This document shows positions 46,487 through 55,063 of a DNA stretch of 64,000 bases, piece after piece. Location of the stretch: positions 1 through 64,000 of the forward strand of contig CAVRIA010000005.1 in assembly GCA_963721115.1 (NCBI GenBank). The letters run 5' to 3'. The stretch comes from CAVRIA01 sp963721115 (lineage in GTDB: Bacteria > Desulfobacterota > Binatia > HRBIN30 > CADEER01). The notes under the pieces were generated by a model. The model worked only from the letters and a program-made list of their open reading frames with translations, had not been told where the DNA came from and did no database searches. Within the stretch, counting starts at the first letter, position 1; each line of letters begins with the position of its first letter. Position numbers and translations under genes: made by a program.

Positions 46487-48136
46487 TCACAGTCGGCCGT
46501 CGGCGCGTAGCCGCTCGAGGTTGTCGCGGATCTCCTGTTGAGCCGGGGCGAGCGCCAGAGCGGCCTCGTAGTCGCGCGCCGCCGCCGCCGCGCCGCCGAG
46601 CTCGAAGAAGCGAGCGTTGCCGCGGTAGACGAGGGCGCGCACGTCGCCCGGATTGTGCTTCAGGCGCTCGTCGAGTGCCGACCTCATGTGCTCGTACTTC
46701 CACAGATCGCGGTCGTGGAGGAGCGCCTTGTCGAAACCGAAGCCCATCCAATCGAACACCGCCTTCGGGTCCTCCTCGAGCAAGCGGATGCGATCGATCT
46801 CCGCTGCCACATATGCCTGCGTATCGAACGACCCGACGTCGGGCAGCCCGCCCTGCCGGTGGATCTCATCGAACAGCGCCGCAGCCACCCTGAGGGCTCC
46901 CTGCGGGGTGAAGTGGACGTAGTCGTAGAACTCGTCGAACCCGACGATGCCGTGCTCGGCTTGGCGTGACAGCACCTCGACCGTATCGACGAGGGCCGCG
47001 CCGCTGCGCTCGGCCACTCGTCGCACCCGGTCGTTGGCCGCGTCCAGCGCCCGGCGCAGATGCGGATCCTCGTTCATCGCCGCCCGGTAATCGGCACGCG
47101 CCGCCGTGAAGTCTCCCAGCGCGGCGGCCGCTACCGCACGGCGGAAGAGCCATTCGTGCCGCTGCTTCGCCGGCGCGCTCTCCAGCTTCTGACTCAGAAT
47201 GTCGCGCGTCCGGCGCCAGGTGTCCGGACTGCCGTCGACATCGTGGCCCCAGACCTCACGCACCCAGTCGTCGGGAAGGTCGCTGCGCCCGCGCCACTCC
47301 CAGTTCGACGCCACCGTCATCAGGATCAGGGGTCTATGCGCGGCGCCTGCCGCGTCGGCCATCTCCTGGATGTTGGCCTCGTAGCGGTCCACGACCCCCC
47401 CGACTTCGGCCGGAGACACGTCGACGTCCTCGATGATCTCCGCTTCCGAGAGACGGAGGTCGTCGTTGGAGAAATCCTGCTCGGTGAGGGAGGGGATCTT
47501 GGGTGGGCCGTTGACGGCACGATCGACGGCCCGGTAGAGGTTCGTCTCCCGAACCCCATCTTCGAGCCGCGACAGGGCGTTGGCGTGCCGGCTCGCATAC
47601 TTCTCGGCGTGCATCTCGAGGAACTCGTTGTTGCCCGCGTAGACGATGAGAATGTCGGGATCGTAATGTGCACATACGTCGGCGACGAGCAGCCGCACCT
47701 GCTGGGACGCCAGCGCCACGATACCCAGATTCACGACCTCGAAAGTGACGCCGGGATGAGCCGTCTGCAGCATCCGTTCGAGGTAGCGCGCGAAGGTCAC
47801 GTTCGGGCTGTAGCCGAGCCCGGCGGTGGCCGAGCCTCCAAAGGTGAAGATGCGCACGGTGCCCGGCTTCTTCCGGAGGGGGATGGATTGGAAGGGTAGG
47901 CGCTTGTCCGCCGGCTGCAGCACCGCGGTACCGTCGGCGCGGCGTCCGGGAACGAGGATGGGAAGATAGATCTGCTGGTACTTGAGCCTCGAGGCCCGCG
48001 AGGCGTCGGCGGCGCCGAGACCCGCGAGGCGGAGGCCCGCTTCGACCACCCCGAGCAGCATCACGGTGAGGACGGCCGAGCCGAGGGCGAGGAGGATGTT
48101 GGCGCGCCAGCCGACTGGGCTCGAACCCTTGGTCAT
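46487..48136 (-). CDS. SGNH/GDSL hydrolase with TPR-like helices (paralog 3)
   Basis: The 549-residue protein starts at ATG 48136, which overlaps the small protein's stop (ATGA), and has a membrane anchor (ILLALGSAVLTVMLLGVVEA). SGNH blocks are FTFGGSATAGLGYSPNVTFA (GGSxT), VNLGIVALASQQVRLL, VYAGNNEFLEMHAEKY (GNNE) and YVHFTPQGALRVA. The C-terminal part has helical TPR-like segments (ALVYRGNARFFELGGAAAAA, ALALAPAQQEIRDNLERL). GNNE-type SGNH proteins with TPRs occur beside sugar-modifying gene sets. It is the only paralog coupled to the small protein. Confidence 0.88.
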   Translation of the reverse strand: MTKGSSPVGWRANILLALGSAVLTVMLLGVVEAGLRLAGLGAADASRASRLKYQQIYLPILVPGRRADGTAVLQPADKRLPFQSIPLRKKPGTVRIFTFGGSATAGLGYSPNVTFARYLERMLQTAHPGVTFEVVNLGIVALASQQVRLLVADVCAHYDPDILIVYAGNNEFLEMHAEKYASRHANALSRLEDGVRETNLYRAVDRAVNGPPKIPSLTEQDFSNDDLRLSEAEIIEDVDVSPAEVGGVVDRYEANIQEMADAAGAAHRPLILMTVASNWEWRGRSDLPDDWVREVWGHDVDGSPDTWRRTRDILSQKLESAPAKQRHEWLFRRAVAAAALGDFTAARADYRAAMNEDPHLRRALDAANDRVRRVAERSGAALVDTVEVLSRQAEHGIVGFDEFYDYVHFTPQGALRVAAALFDEIHRQGGLPDVGSFDTQAYVAAEIDRIRLLEEDPKAVFDWMGFGFDKALLHDRDLWKYEHMRSALDERLKHNPGDVRALVYRGNARFFELGGAAAAARDYEAALALAPAQQEIRDNLERLRADGRL

Positions 48137-48243
48137 TGCCTGTGGTCGAAGCCTTCGCAACCGAACGGCAGATTGCGGTAGTCGTCGGACGAAGGGCGGG
48201 TGCCTGCCGTCGGCGCCGCTGAAATGAGGACGATGAGAGACAT
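48133..48243 (-). CDS. Small protein with LPFGxEGFD tail, coupled to SGNH hydrolase
   Basis: A 36-residue frame with ATG at 48243 and TGA at 48133-48135 that overlaps the ATG of the SGNH hydrolase (ATGA). It has a short hydrophobic start (MSLIVLISAAP) and the tail SSDDYRNLPFGCEGFDHRQ. The second member at 43602-43775 has a full membrane helix before the same tail, so this copy may be truncated. It lies 11 bp after the GT4 gene. The ribosome-binding site is weak, so expression may depend on upstream translation. No known family comes to mind. Confidence 0.68.
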   Translation of the reverse strand: MSLIVLISAAPTAGTRPSSDDYRNLPFGCEGFDHRQ

Positions 48244-48254
48244 GGGACCGCGGA

Positions 48255-49532
48255 TCAATGCCGCTTCGTACCTCCCGCGTTGAGCAGCTCGAGATAGCGG
48301 TCGGCCGCGCGGCCGACACTGAATTCGGCAGCGCGCGCACGCAGCCGCTCCGGCTGCCGCGGTGCGTCCAATACCGACACGATCGCCTGCGCCATGGCCG
48401 CGGGCTCGCCGACGGGTACGAGATGCCCATAAGCGCCGCCGTCGAGAATATCGGCCGGACCGCACGGACAGTCCGTGCTCACCACCGGGCAGCCACAGGC
48501 GAGGGCTTCGGCGACGACGTTGCCGAATCCCTCGAAGCGGGAAGGCAGCACGAAGACGGCGGCCCGCGCCATGTACGCATAGGGGTTGTCGACGAAACCC
48601 GGCAGGTCGACGGCATCGGACAGCCCCAGATCGCGCACCTGGCGTTCCAGCGCCGGCCGCTCGCGCCCCTCGCCGAGGATCACCAGCCGCACCTCGCGCC
48701 CGGCGCGGACGCGGTGGAAGGCTTCGAGGAGCAAGGGGAAGTCTTTCTGCTCGTGGAGCCGGCCGACGCCGAGCACGACCGGGGGCGCGCCGGGGACGAA
48801 CCACGGATGCTCGAGCGGAGCGCGCGACTTCTCCTCGAGATCTTCGCGCACGACGGGGTTGTGGATCGTCGCGATGCGCCGACCCGGGATGTTGGCGGTC
48901 AGCGCCAGATCGTCGGCGACGCCACCCGACACGGCGATGATGGCGTCGGCCTGCGGATACGTGCGGGCGACAAGCGGCGGCAAAAACCGCCAGCGCCAGG
49001 GCGGCCGCTGCGCGTCGTGGATCTTCTGCGACAGGTGTACGTGCTCGCTCACCGCGACACGCAGGGGAACCCCGGCCAGACGCCGCGCCCACAGCGCCAC
49101 CAGGCTGGGATACGTCATGGCCGACAGGAGCCAGTCAGGGCGCTCGCGTCGCACGTATCTCGTCAGGTCCCCGAGCACCCGAAGTGTCCCCTGGCAACGC
49201 CACGGCAGCACAACGGGGAGGAGCAGGTCCGGCAAGCTGGCCGCGTCCGCGGCAACGGCGCGCGCGCGAGCCTGCAGGAGCGACTCGGAGCGCAGGCCAA
49301 TCACTCTCGCGCCCGGTGACAGCTGGTCGATATAAGGACCGGAGACGCGACGGAGCAGGAGATCGACACGATGGCCGCGTTCCACGAAGGCATTGGCCAG
49401 AAAGAGCATCACGCGTTCGACGCCGCCGCCCGCCAGCGAAGGCAGGAACAGAGCGATATGGAGCCGGTCCACCGCCTCGCCGTTGCTGGCTCGATCGCGA
49501 TCGTCGCGGAAATCAACCTCGGGCAGGAACAT
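48255..49532 (-). CDS. Glycosyltransferase family 4 (GT-B)
   Basis: ATG at 49532 (MFLPEVDF) is preferred to 49682, which adds 50 residues without the family start. Residue signatures include LHIALFLPSLAGGGVERVML, VSEHVHLSQKIHDA, VVLGVGRLHEQKDFPLLLEA and PSRFEGFGNVVAEALACGCP with VVSTDCPCGPADIL. This is the retaining GT4 fold, with nucleotide-sugar contact E-x7-E in the ALACGCPVV region. It would extend a glycan chain in the cytosol. It is followed on the minus strand by the small protein and SGNH paralog 3, so an operon is likely. Confidence 0.92.
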   Translation of the reverse strand: MFLPEVDFRDDRDRASNGEAVDRLHIALFLPSLAGGGVERVMLFLANAFVERGHRVDLLLRRVSGPYIDQLSPGARVIGLRSESLLQARARAVAADAASLPDLLLPVVLPWRCQGTLRVLGDLTRYVRRERPDWLLSAMTYPSLVALWARRLAGVPLRVAVSEHVHLSQKIHDAQRPPWRWRFLPPLVARTYPQADAIIAVSGGVADDLALTANIPGRRIATIHNPVVREDLEEKSRAPLEHPWFVPGAPPVVLGVGRLHEQKDFPLLLEAFHRVRAGREVRLVILGEGRERPALERQVRDLGLSDAVDLPGFVDNPYAYMARAAVFVLPSRFEGFGNVVAEALACGCPVVSTDCPCGPADILDGGAYGHLVPVGEPAAMAQAIVSVLDAPRQPERLRARAAEFSVGRAADRYLELLNAGGTKRH

Positions 49533-49699
49533 AAAGCGCTCCAAGTTGCGCAGACAAAAGCGATTGTCAAGTGCGACGGCGGCGTGGGACGCCGCAGAAG
49601 GGCCGCGTCGGGTTGGGGCGCCCGACCGGGCCCAGAGAGAGCGATGTCGGTACCGGGTCACAAGTTCACCCCCGGAATGCACTGTGGTATGTCGCGCTG

Positions 49700-50878
49700 A
49701 TGAAGGCGCCGACGGCTGCGATTGAGGCTGTATTCGCCGTGTCGGGAGCGATGCTGCCTTTCGGCCTCGCGGCGCTCGTCTCCTATGTCGCCTTGTACAA
49801 ACTGCCGGTGCCCTTCTTCTGGATGGCGCTGGGATGGGGGGCGGCCTGCGCCAACCGGATGCGGCGGAGCAGGCGCCGAGCGCTGTGGTTCAACTTGGCG
49901 GCGGTGATCCTGATATTCGGCCTCACCGAGCTCGCTCTCGCCGTCGGCAGCGGGCACTCGGGGAGGCACCAGGAATTCAGCGCCGGGGGCGACTTCTTTC
50001 AGCTGGACCGCGATCTCGGCATCTGCCCCTCTCCCGGCGCCAAAACCGAATCCTGGCTGCGGGACGAAGGTCATCTCGTCTACGACGTTGTGTACACCAT
50101 CGATGCGGACGGCCTGCGGGTCGGTCCGCCGGCTCGAGGCGGCAGCGCGGAGCCCTGCGTCCTGTTCTTCGGCGGCTCGTTCACTTTCGGCGAAGGCGTC
50201 AACGACGATCAGGCCATGCCCTACGTGGCCGGCATCGAGGGGGGCGGGCGCTTCCGAACCTTGAACTTCGGCTTCTTCGGCTACGGACCGCACCAGATGC
50301 TCGCTGCCATCGAGAGCGGAAGAGTCACCCGGGCGGCGCGCTGCAAGCCCATCGCGGTCGTCTATCTGGCCATCTCGCACCACGTCATGCGCGCGGCGGG
50401 GAAGTGGACCTGGGAACGCTACGGACCTCGTTTCGTGATTGCGCCAAACGGGAGCGCCGTGCGCCGCGGAAACTTCGACGACGGTTCGTGGCTGCCGCGC
50501 CGACTCGATCGCTTTCTCCGTCAGGTCGTGGCCTCACAGTCGTTGCTTTTGCGGAGGCTGCTGTTCGGACCCTACGACGCCTCCGTGGCGACCGAGGATG
50601 ACCTCCGTCTGTTTTTCGCCATCATCGACCGGTCGCGTGACCTCTTGCACGAGCTTTATCCGGAAGCTCCGTTCTACGTTCTCTACTGGGACGAGAAGGA
50701 CCCCGACCTGTTTCGGAATCGGCACCTCGACTACGATGTACATCCCGTCAGCGCCATCTTGCCTGATCGCGGGTCGTGGAAGCCCTACAAGCTCAACGGC
50801 GACGGCCATCCCAACCGCCTGGCTCACGAGATCATCGGCCGATACGTTGCGAGCCAGATAGTCGCCGCTGGCCGGTGA
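49700..50878 (+). CDS. SGNH/GDSL-like hydrolase, membrane-anchored (paralog 4)
   Basis: The 392-residue protein (start MKAPTAAIEAVFAVSG) has three N-terminal hydrophobic segments and SGNH blocks CVLFFGGSFTFGEGVNDDQA, LNFGFFGYGPHQMLAAI and NGDGHPNRLAHEIIG. Block III reads SHHVMRAAG, with His in place of the usual Asn. It belongs to the same superfamily as paralogs 1-3 but is more distant. It stands divergent from GT4 with 167 bp between them. Substrate unknown. Confidence 0.85.
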   Translation: MKAPTAAIEAVFAVSGAMLPFGLAALVSYVALYKLPVPFFWMALGWGAACANRMRRSRRRALWFNLAAVILIFGLTELALAVGSGHSGRHQEFSAGGDFFQLDRDLGICPSPGAKTESWLRDEGHLVYDVVYTIDADGLRVGPPARGGSAEPCVLFFGGSFTFGEGVNDDQAMPYVAGIEGGGRFRTLNFGFFGYGPHQMLAAIESGRVTRAARCKPIAVVYLAISHHVMRAAGKWTWERYGPRFVIAPNGSAVRRGNFDDGSWLPRRLDRFLRQVVASQSLLLRRLLFGPYDASVATEDDLRLFFAIIDRSRDLLHELYPEAPFYVLYWDEKDPDLFRNRHLDYDVHPVSAILPDRGSWKPYKLNGDGHPNRLAHEIIGRYVASQIVAAGR

Positions 50879-50899
50879 TCGAGCGCGGATCGCCACGGG

Positions 50900-51040
50900 A
50901 TGGAGGAGATCGACGTGGACTTCGTCAACGCCAACCGCCGGCACTGGATGTTCAACAACGCGGACATCCGCATCGAACCGTGTCCGGCACGGCTCCCCTT
51001 TCCCTTCTTCCATGGCCGCCTGCCGCCACTGCGGGGATAG
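50900..51040 (+). CDS. Small hypothetical ORF, 46 aa
   Basis: An ATG at 50900 opens a 46-residue frame (MEEIDVDFVNANRRHWMFNN ... PFFHGRLPPLRG). It lies between SGNH paralog 4 and the amidohydrolase. There is no clear ribosome-binding site. The residue mix is plausible for protein, but I recognise no family. It may be a gene fragment. Confidence 0.3.
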   Translation: MEEIDVDFVNANRRHWMFNNADIRIEPCPARLPFPFFHGRLPPLRG

Positions 51041-51106
51041 TCCACGCTCGGCGACCCGACGTGCCGCCGCTGATTGGCGCGCCTTGTCCTCGACGACCGC
51101 ACGGGT

Positions 51107-52130
51107 ATGGACGTCCGATGCCCGAGCCCGGTGTTCGAGAACCTCCTCGATCTGTCGCGCCTGCCGTGGTTCGAGCGCCACGACGGCCGCCTCGTCGTTT
51201 CCGATCCATCGGTCGGTCCGGTGATCGACATGCACTCGCACGTCGCGCTCGCCTACCTGCTGCCGATGCGCGTCGACCTCCACCGCGCCACGGATCATAC
51301 CGAGCACTACCTGCCCGGGTGCTGCCGCATCGATTTCGGGGTCTACCAGAACAAGAACTTCACGCCCGAAGCGCTGCACGCCCTGAAACGCGATCTGACG
51401 CTCGGCAGTCTCACCCGCGGCGGCATGCGGGCGACGCACACCGGTGCCCAACCTGGTGCGCGAGATGGACGAGCTCGGCATCGCGAGATCGGTCCTTCTC
51501 CCCATCGAGCTGCCGTACATCTCGAGAAACGCCGAGCACGCCCTCGCCGCCGCCCGGCGCGAGCCCAAGATCATCTCGTTCGGATCCGTCCACCCCATCG
51601 TCGATCGCGTCGGCACGCGCCTCGACGAGCAGGCCCACGCCGGCGCTCGCGGCGTCAAGGTGCACCCCGCCGTGCAGCTGATCTCGCCGGATCATCCGCG
51701 CGCCATGGCGCTCTACCGTCACTGCGGCGCCAACAACCTGCCGGTCCTGCTGCACTGCGGTCCGGTGGGAATCGAGCTGCAGTCCGGCCGGCGCCGCACG
51801 CAGGTCGCCCTCTACGAGAAGCCGATCGCCGAGCAGCCGCGCACCCGTTTCGTGCTCGGCCACGCCGGCGCCCTGCAGATGGAACGCGCGCTCGACCTCG
51901 CCTGCCGGTACCCGAACGTATGGCTCGAGCTGTCGGGGCAGTCGTTGGCGAACGTGCGCACGATTCTCGATCGGGCGGATCCGGAGCGCGTCGTGTACGG
52001 CAGCGACTGGCCCTTCTACCACCAAGCCATCGGCATCGCGAAGGTATTGATGGCGACCGTCGGCCGCGAGCACCTGCGCACCAAGGTGCTCTACCGGAAC
52101 GCCGCCGCGCTGCTCGGCCTGTCGACTTAG
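51107..52130 (+). CDS. Amidohydrolase family 2 (metal-dependent), frameshifted
   Basis: The first frame from ATG 51107 (MDVRCPSPVFENLLDL) has the metal-binding VIDMHSHVALAYLLP. One extra G near 51443 shifts to the frame continuing VPNLVREMDELGIARSVLL, IISFGSVHPIVDRVG, GVKVHPAVQLISP, RTRFVLGHAGALQMERAL and VVYGSDWPFYHQAIG, ending LYRNAAALLGLST. Motifs HxH, the H of GHAG and the D of GSDWPF are intact across the break. These enzymes hydrolyse C-N or C-C bonds, often decarboxylases. The indel looks like a sequencing error. Confidence 0.85.
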
Positions 52131-52150
52131 CCTTGATTTGATTGGACAAT

Positions 52151-52300
52151 AATTCTCGCGCAAAGACGCAAAGCGGGACAAGGCCTTCTTTGATTCATTC
52201 GCTGATCGTTCGACCGCATCGACAATGATCTTGGCTACACGCCCTCAGATCCTCGAAATCCGTGTCCGACTTGGCGTCTTTGCGTCTTGGCGCGAGAATT
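52151..52300. repeat. Inverted repeat, 23-bp arms, GACGCAAAG-type
   Basis: The arms AATTCTCGCGCAAAGACGCA+AAG at 52151-52173 and its complement at 52278-52300 match at 22 of 23. This is the common GACGCAAAG intergenic repeat of related genomes. The 455-bp region 52131-52585 otherwise contains no gene. Confidence 0.75.
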
Positions 52301-52330
52301 TTCGTCAGATCCGAGAATTTTCGTCAGATC
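52293..52330. repeat. Adjacent tandem duplication of 19 bp
   Basis: CGAGAATTTTCGTCAGATC occurs twice head-to-tail (52293-52311 and 52312-52330), directly at the right arm of the inverted repeat. It indicates recent slippage or insertion. Confidence 0.85.
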
Positions 52331-52377
52331 AAGGTTAGTACTCCGGCTCGTAAATTTGGCAATGTAGACTCCGACTT

Positions 52378-52463
52378 CCCCCTTTGGAAAAGGGGGATTG
52401 AGGGGGATTTGTCCGAATGAATCCGTCTCAAAATCCCCCCTGGCCCCCCTTTTTCAAAGGGGG
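52378..52463. repeat. CCCCCTTT/AAAGGGGG inverted repeat
   Basis: Long imperfect arms begin CCCCCTTTGGAAAAGGGGGA and end in the complementary TTTTTCAAAGGGGG, each arm also holding a GGGGGATTT/AAATCCCCCC pair. This family of boilerplate palindromes is seen between genes in many proteobacterial genomes. It is probably non-coding and possibly recombinogenic. Confidence 0.75.
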
Positions 52464-52585
52464 GAATCTCGACCCTCGAGAAAATCGACAGACTCATCCA
52501 GGGAGAGGAAGCTCACAAAGATACGTGGCCGTACTTCTGCCGATGAGTGCTTGGTCGCACGCCCGCCGGCGAGGCGGAGTGCGCC

Positions 52586-53596
52586 TCAGCCTTCCTTGAA
52601 ACCCCGCACGATGTCCGCCGCCGCGTCGGGCCCGGCCTCGTTGTAGAGAACGAGAGAGGTGCGCTCGGCGAAGGCGTTGCGCTCGCGCAGCGCGCGGCCG
52701 ACGGCGCGGGGCGTTCCGCTCACGCCGACGACGTCGAGCATGTCGTCGCCGATCAGTCGGATCATGTCGAGCCACTGCCCCTGCTTCGACATGCGGTTCA
52801 GCTCCGGCTGCAGATCGCCCCAGCCGTGATGGTCGAGCATCACCCGGTAAGCCGGTGTCGAGCCGTAGAAGGCGATCTGCGCCTTCGCTTGCTCCCGGGC
52901 GCGCGCGATCTCCTCGTCCGTCCCGCCGACCATGGCGATCGTCTGGCAGCAAACCTCGAAGCCGGCCCGATCCCGGCCGCCGCGCGCCAGCCCCTTTGCC
53001 AGCGCGGGCAGCCCCACCGCCCGCACGTAGCCCGGTGAGTTGAGGGGATGGACGATCCAGCCGTCCGCCACCTCTCCGGCCACCGCGACCATCGCCGGGC
53101 CGAAGCCGGCGAGGAAGATCCGGGGCGCGCCGTGCGGGTTCGGCCCGGGGCTGAAAAAGGGCGACATCAACGTGTGGGTGTAGAACTCGCCGCGCACGTC
53201 GAGCCGCTCGCCGGTCTCCCACGCCCGCCAGATCGATCGCAGCGCGCGGACGAACTCCCGCATGCGCGCGTTGGGCTTCGACCAGCGCTCGCCGAAGCGG
53301 CGCTCGATGTGGGGGCGAATCTGCGTCCCCAATCCGAGAATGAAACGCCCCCGGGACAGGAGCTGCAGGTCGTTGGCGACGTACGCGCACACCATGGGGT
53401 TGCGCGCGAAGGCGATGGCGATCGCGGTCGCGAGCTCGATGCGCGTCGTCTGCGCCGCGGCCAGGGCGAGCGGCAGGAACGGATCGTGCGGCCCCTCGAA
53501 GCTCTGGACGCCGTCGAATCCCTGCGCTTCGAGCCTTCGCGCCGCCGTCCCGGCGGTGCTCGGATCGGCCGTGAGCAGTGCTGCGTCGATCTTCAT
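52586..53596 (-). CDS. LLM-class F420-dependent oxidoreductase (TIGR03617-like)
   Basis: The 336-residue protein starts at ATG 53596 (MKIDAALLTADPSTAGTAAR). TIM-barrel landmarks are EAQGFDGVQSFEGPHDPFLP, IAIAFARNPMVCAYVANDLQ, RFILGLGTQIRPHIERRFGE and RIFLAGFGPAMVAVAGEVAD. This is the luciferase-like monooxygenase group whose members use coenzyme F420. It starts 36 bp after rluB ends, on the same strand, but its function is unrelated to the RNA and chromosome genes. Substrate unknown. Confidence 0.9.
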   Translation of the reverse strand: MKIDAALLTADPSTAGTAARRLEAQGFDGVQSFEGPHDPFLPLALAAAQTTRIELATAIAIAFARNPMVCAYVANDLQLLSRGRFILGLGTQIRPHIERRFGERWSKPNARMREFVRALRSIWRAWETGERLDVRGEFYTHTLMSPFFSPGPNPHGAPRIFLAGFGPAMVAVAGEVADGWIVHPLNSPGYVRAVGLPALAKGLARGGRDRAGFEVCCQTIAMVGGTDEEIARAREQAKAQIAFYGSTPAYRVMLDHHGWGDLQPELNRMSKQGQWLDMIRLIGDDMLDVVGVSGTPRAVGRALRERNAFAERTSLVLYNEAGPDAAADIVRGFKEG

Positions 53597-53631
53597 CGGC
53601 TTCTCGATCTGCGCTTCCTCGGACGCAAGCG

Positions 53632-54387
53632 TCACCCCAGCTTCACGGTCTGGCGCAGCCGGATGATCTCCTCGGGCGTCAGGTGGCGGTGGCTTCCGGC
53701 CGGAAGCCGACCGAGCTTGAGCGGCCCCAGGGAGATCCGGATCAGCTTCTCCACCGGCAGGCCGACGGCCTCGCACATCCGCCGTACCTGGCGCGTCTTG
53801 CCCTCGGCGATGGTGATCTCCATCCACGTCTTGCGGTCGGACGTCTCGACCACGCGCACGACCGCCGGCGCGGTGCGCCCCTCGGGCAGGGAGACACCGC
53901 CGCGCAGCTGCTTCAGCGCCTCCCCGGTGGCGTGCCCCTTGACCTTCACCCGGTATGTCTTGCGCACGCCGTAGCGGGGGTGGGTGAGGCGCAGGGCGAG
54001 CTCGCCGTCGTTGGTCAGGAGCAGCAACCCGGAAGAGTGAAAATCCAGACGCCCGACCGGAAAGACCCGCTGGCGCACATCCGCCAGCAGGTGGCTCACG
54101 GTCGGCCGCCCCTGCGGATCGGAGAGCGTCGTCACGACGCCGACGGGCTTGTTGAGCAGGACGTAGACCGGTTCCTGGCGCGCCCGCAGCGGCCGGTCGT
54201 CAATCGCGATCCGGTCGCGGCCCGGGGTCGCCCTCGTCCCCAGCTCCGTCACCACCCGGCCGTTCAGCTTCACCCGCCCCTGGCGGATCATCTCCTCCGC
54301 CTTGCGACGCGAGCTGATCCCCGCCCCGCTCAGGATCTTCTGGAGCCGCTCGCCACTCTTCTGGCTCGTCGTCGATTGACGCCTCAT
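53632..54387 (-). CDS. rluB: 23S rRNA pseudouridine synthase RluB
   Basis: The 251-residue protein has an N-terminal S4 RNA-binding domain (GERLQKILSGAGISSRRKAE then EMIRQGRVKLNGR) and the pseudouridine synthase core with VFPVGRLDFHSSGLLLLTND (catalytic Asp in GRLDFHS). IAEGKTRQVRRMCEAVGLPV follows. It modifies 23S rRNA near the peptidyl-transferase region. The start lies 188 bases inside scpB, an unusually long overlap, although the S4 domain needs it. It follows scpB in the conserved scpA-scpB-rluB order. Confidence 0.93.
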   Translation of the reverse strand: MRRQSTTSQKSGERLQKILSGAGISSRRKAEEMIRQGRVKLNGRVVTELGTRATPGRDRIAIDDRPLRARQEPVYVLLNKPVGVVTTLSDPQGRPTVSHLLADVRQRVFPVGRLDFHSSGLLLLTNDGELALRLTHPRYGVRKTYRVKVKGHATGEALKQLRGGVSLPEGRTAPAVVRVVETSDRKTWMEITIAEGKTRQVRRMCEAVGLPVEKLIRISLGPLKLGRLPAGSHRHLTPEEIIRLRQTVKLG

Positions 54388-55063
54388 CGTCGCCCTCCGG
54401 CGCCGGGCCGATCTCCTTGAGCACCGGCAAATCGCTCAGATCCTTCAACCCGAATACTTCGAGAAACTCCGGAGTCGTCGCGTAGAGCAAGGGGCGCCCC
54501 ACCGCCTCCTTGCGCCCCGCGATCTTGATCAGCCGCTTGGCCAGCAGGGTGCTGATGGCGCTGTCGGCATCGACGCCGCGGACCGACTCCACCTCCGCCC
54601 GGGTCGCGGGCTGCTTGTAGGCGATGACCGCCAGCGTCTCGAGAGCGGCGCGTCCGAGCCGCGTCGGGCGCTCGCGCAGCAGCGAGCGCACCCACTCGGC
54701 GTTCTGCGGCGCGCTGCGGAACTGGAAGCCGCCGGCGACGGCCACCAGGTGGATACCGCGCTCCGGGCCGGCGTACTCGGCGGCCAGCCGCGCCAGGGAC
54801 GCTTTGATCTCCTTCGTCGACGGGCCGTTCAGCAGGTCGGCCATCCTCTTGATCGGCAGCGGCGCTCCGGCCGCGAACAGAACGCTTTCGAGGATCGCAT
54901 CCAGCCGCTCACGCCCCGGCTCCGCACCCTCCTCCTCCGGCTCCGGCGACGCCTCGCCGTCGACCTCCGCTTCCGCGGCGGAGGCCGCGGCCGGAGAGGC
55001 CTGCTCCTCGGTCGGATCTCGGACCGTTTCGTCACCGCCGGCGTCGCGCTCTCGATCACTCAT
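54200..55063 (-). CDS. scpB: Segregation and condensation protein B
   Basis: ATG at 55063 (MSDRERDAGG) has GGAG nine bases upstream and overlaps scpA by 8 bases; a start at 55084 is less likely. After an acidic N-terminal tail (about residues 1-45), the winged-helix ScpB core reads RLDAILESVLFAAGAPLPIK, RMADLLNGPSTKEIKASLAR, ETLAVIAYKQPATRAEVESV and GRKEAVGRPLLYATTPEFLE. It partners ScpA and SMC in chromosome condensation. The C-terminal 65 residues are low-complexity and acidic, and overlap rluB by 188 bases. A missed stop or an indel there is possible. Confidence 0.92.
   Translation of the reverse strand: MSDRERDAGGDETVRDPTEEQASPAAASAAEAEVDGEASPEPEEEGAEPGRERLDAILESVLFAAGAPLPIKRMADLLNGPSTKEIKASLARLAAEYAGPERGIHLVAVAGGFQFRSAPQNAEWVRSLLRERPTRLGRAALETLAVIAYKQPATRAEVESVRGVDADSAISTLLAKRLIKIAGRKEAVGRPLLYATTPEFLEVFGLKDLSDLPVLKEIGPAPEGDDEASIDDEPEEWRAAPEDPERGGDQLASQGGGDDPPGAGEAERPGGDGAGDEGDPGPRPDRD

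Noticed and set aside
52378..52463. CCCCCTTT palindrome as a possible CRISPR-like repeat
   Set aside because: Only one inverted pair is present, with no regular spacers. No CRISPR array was seen anywhere in the window.
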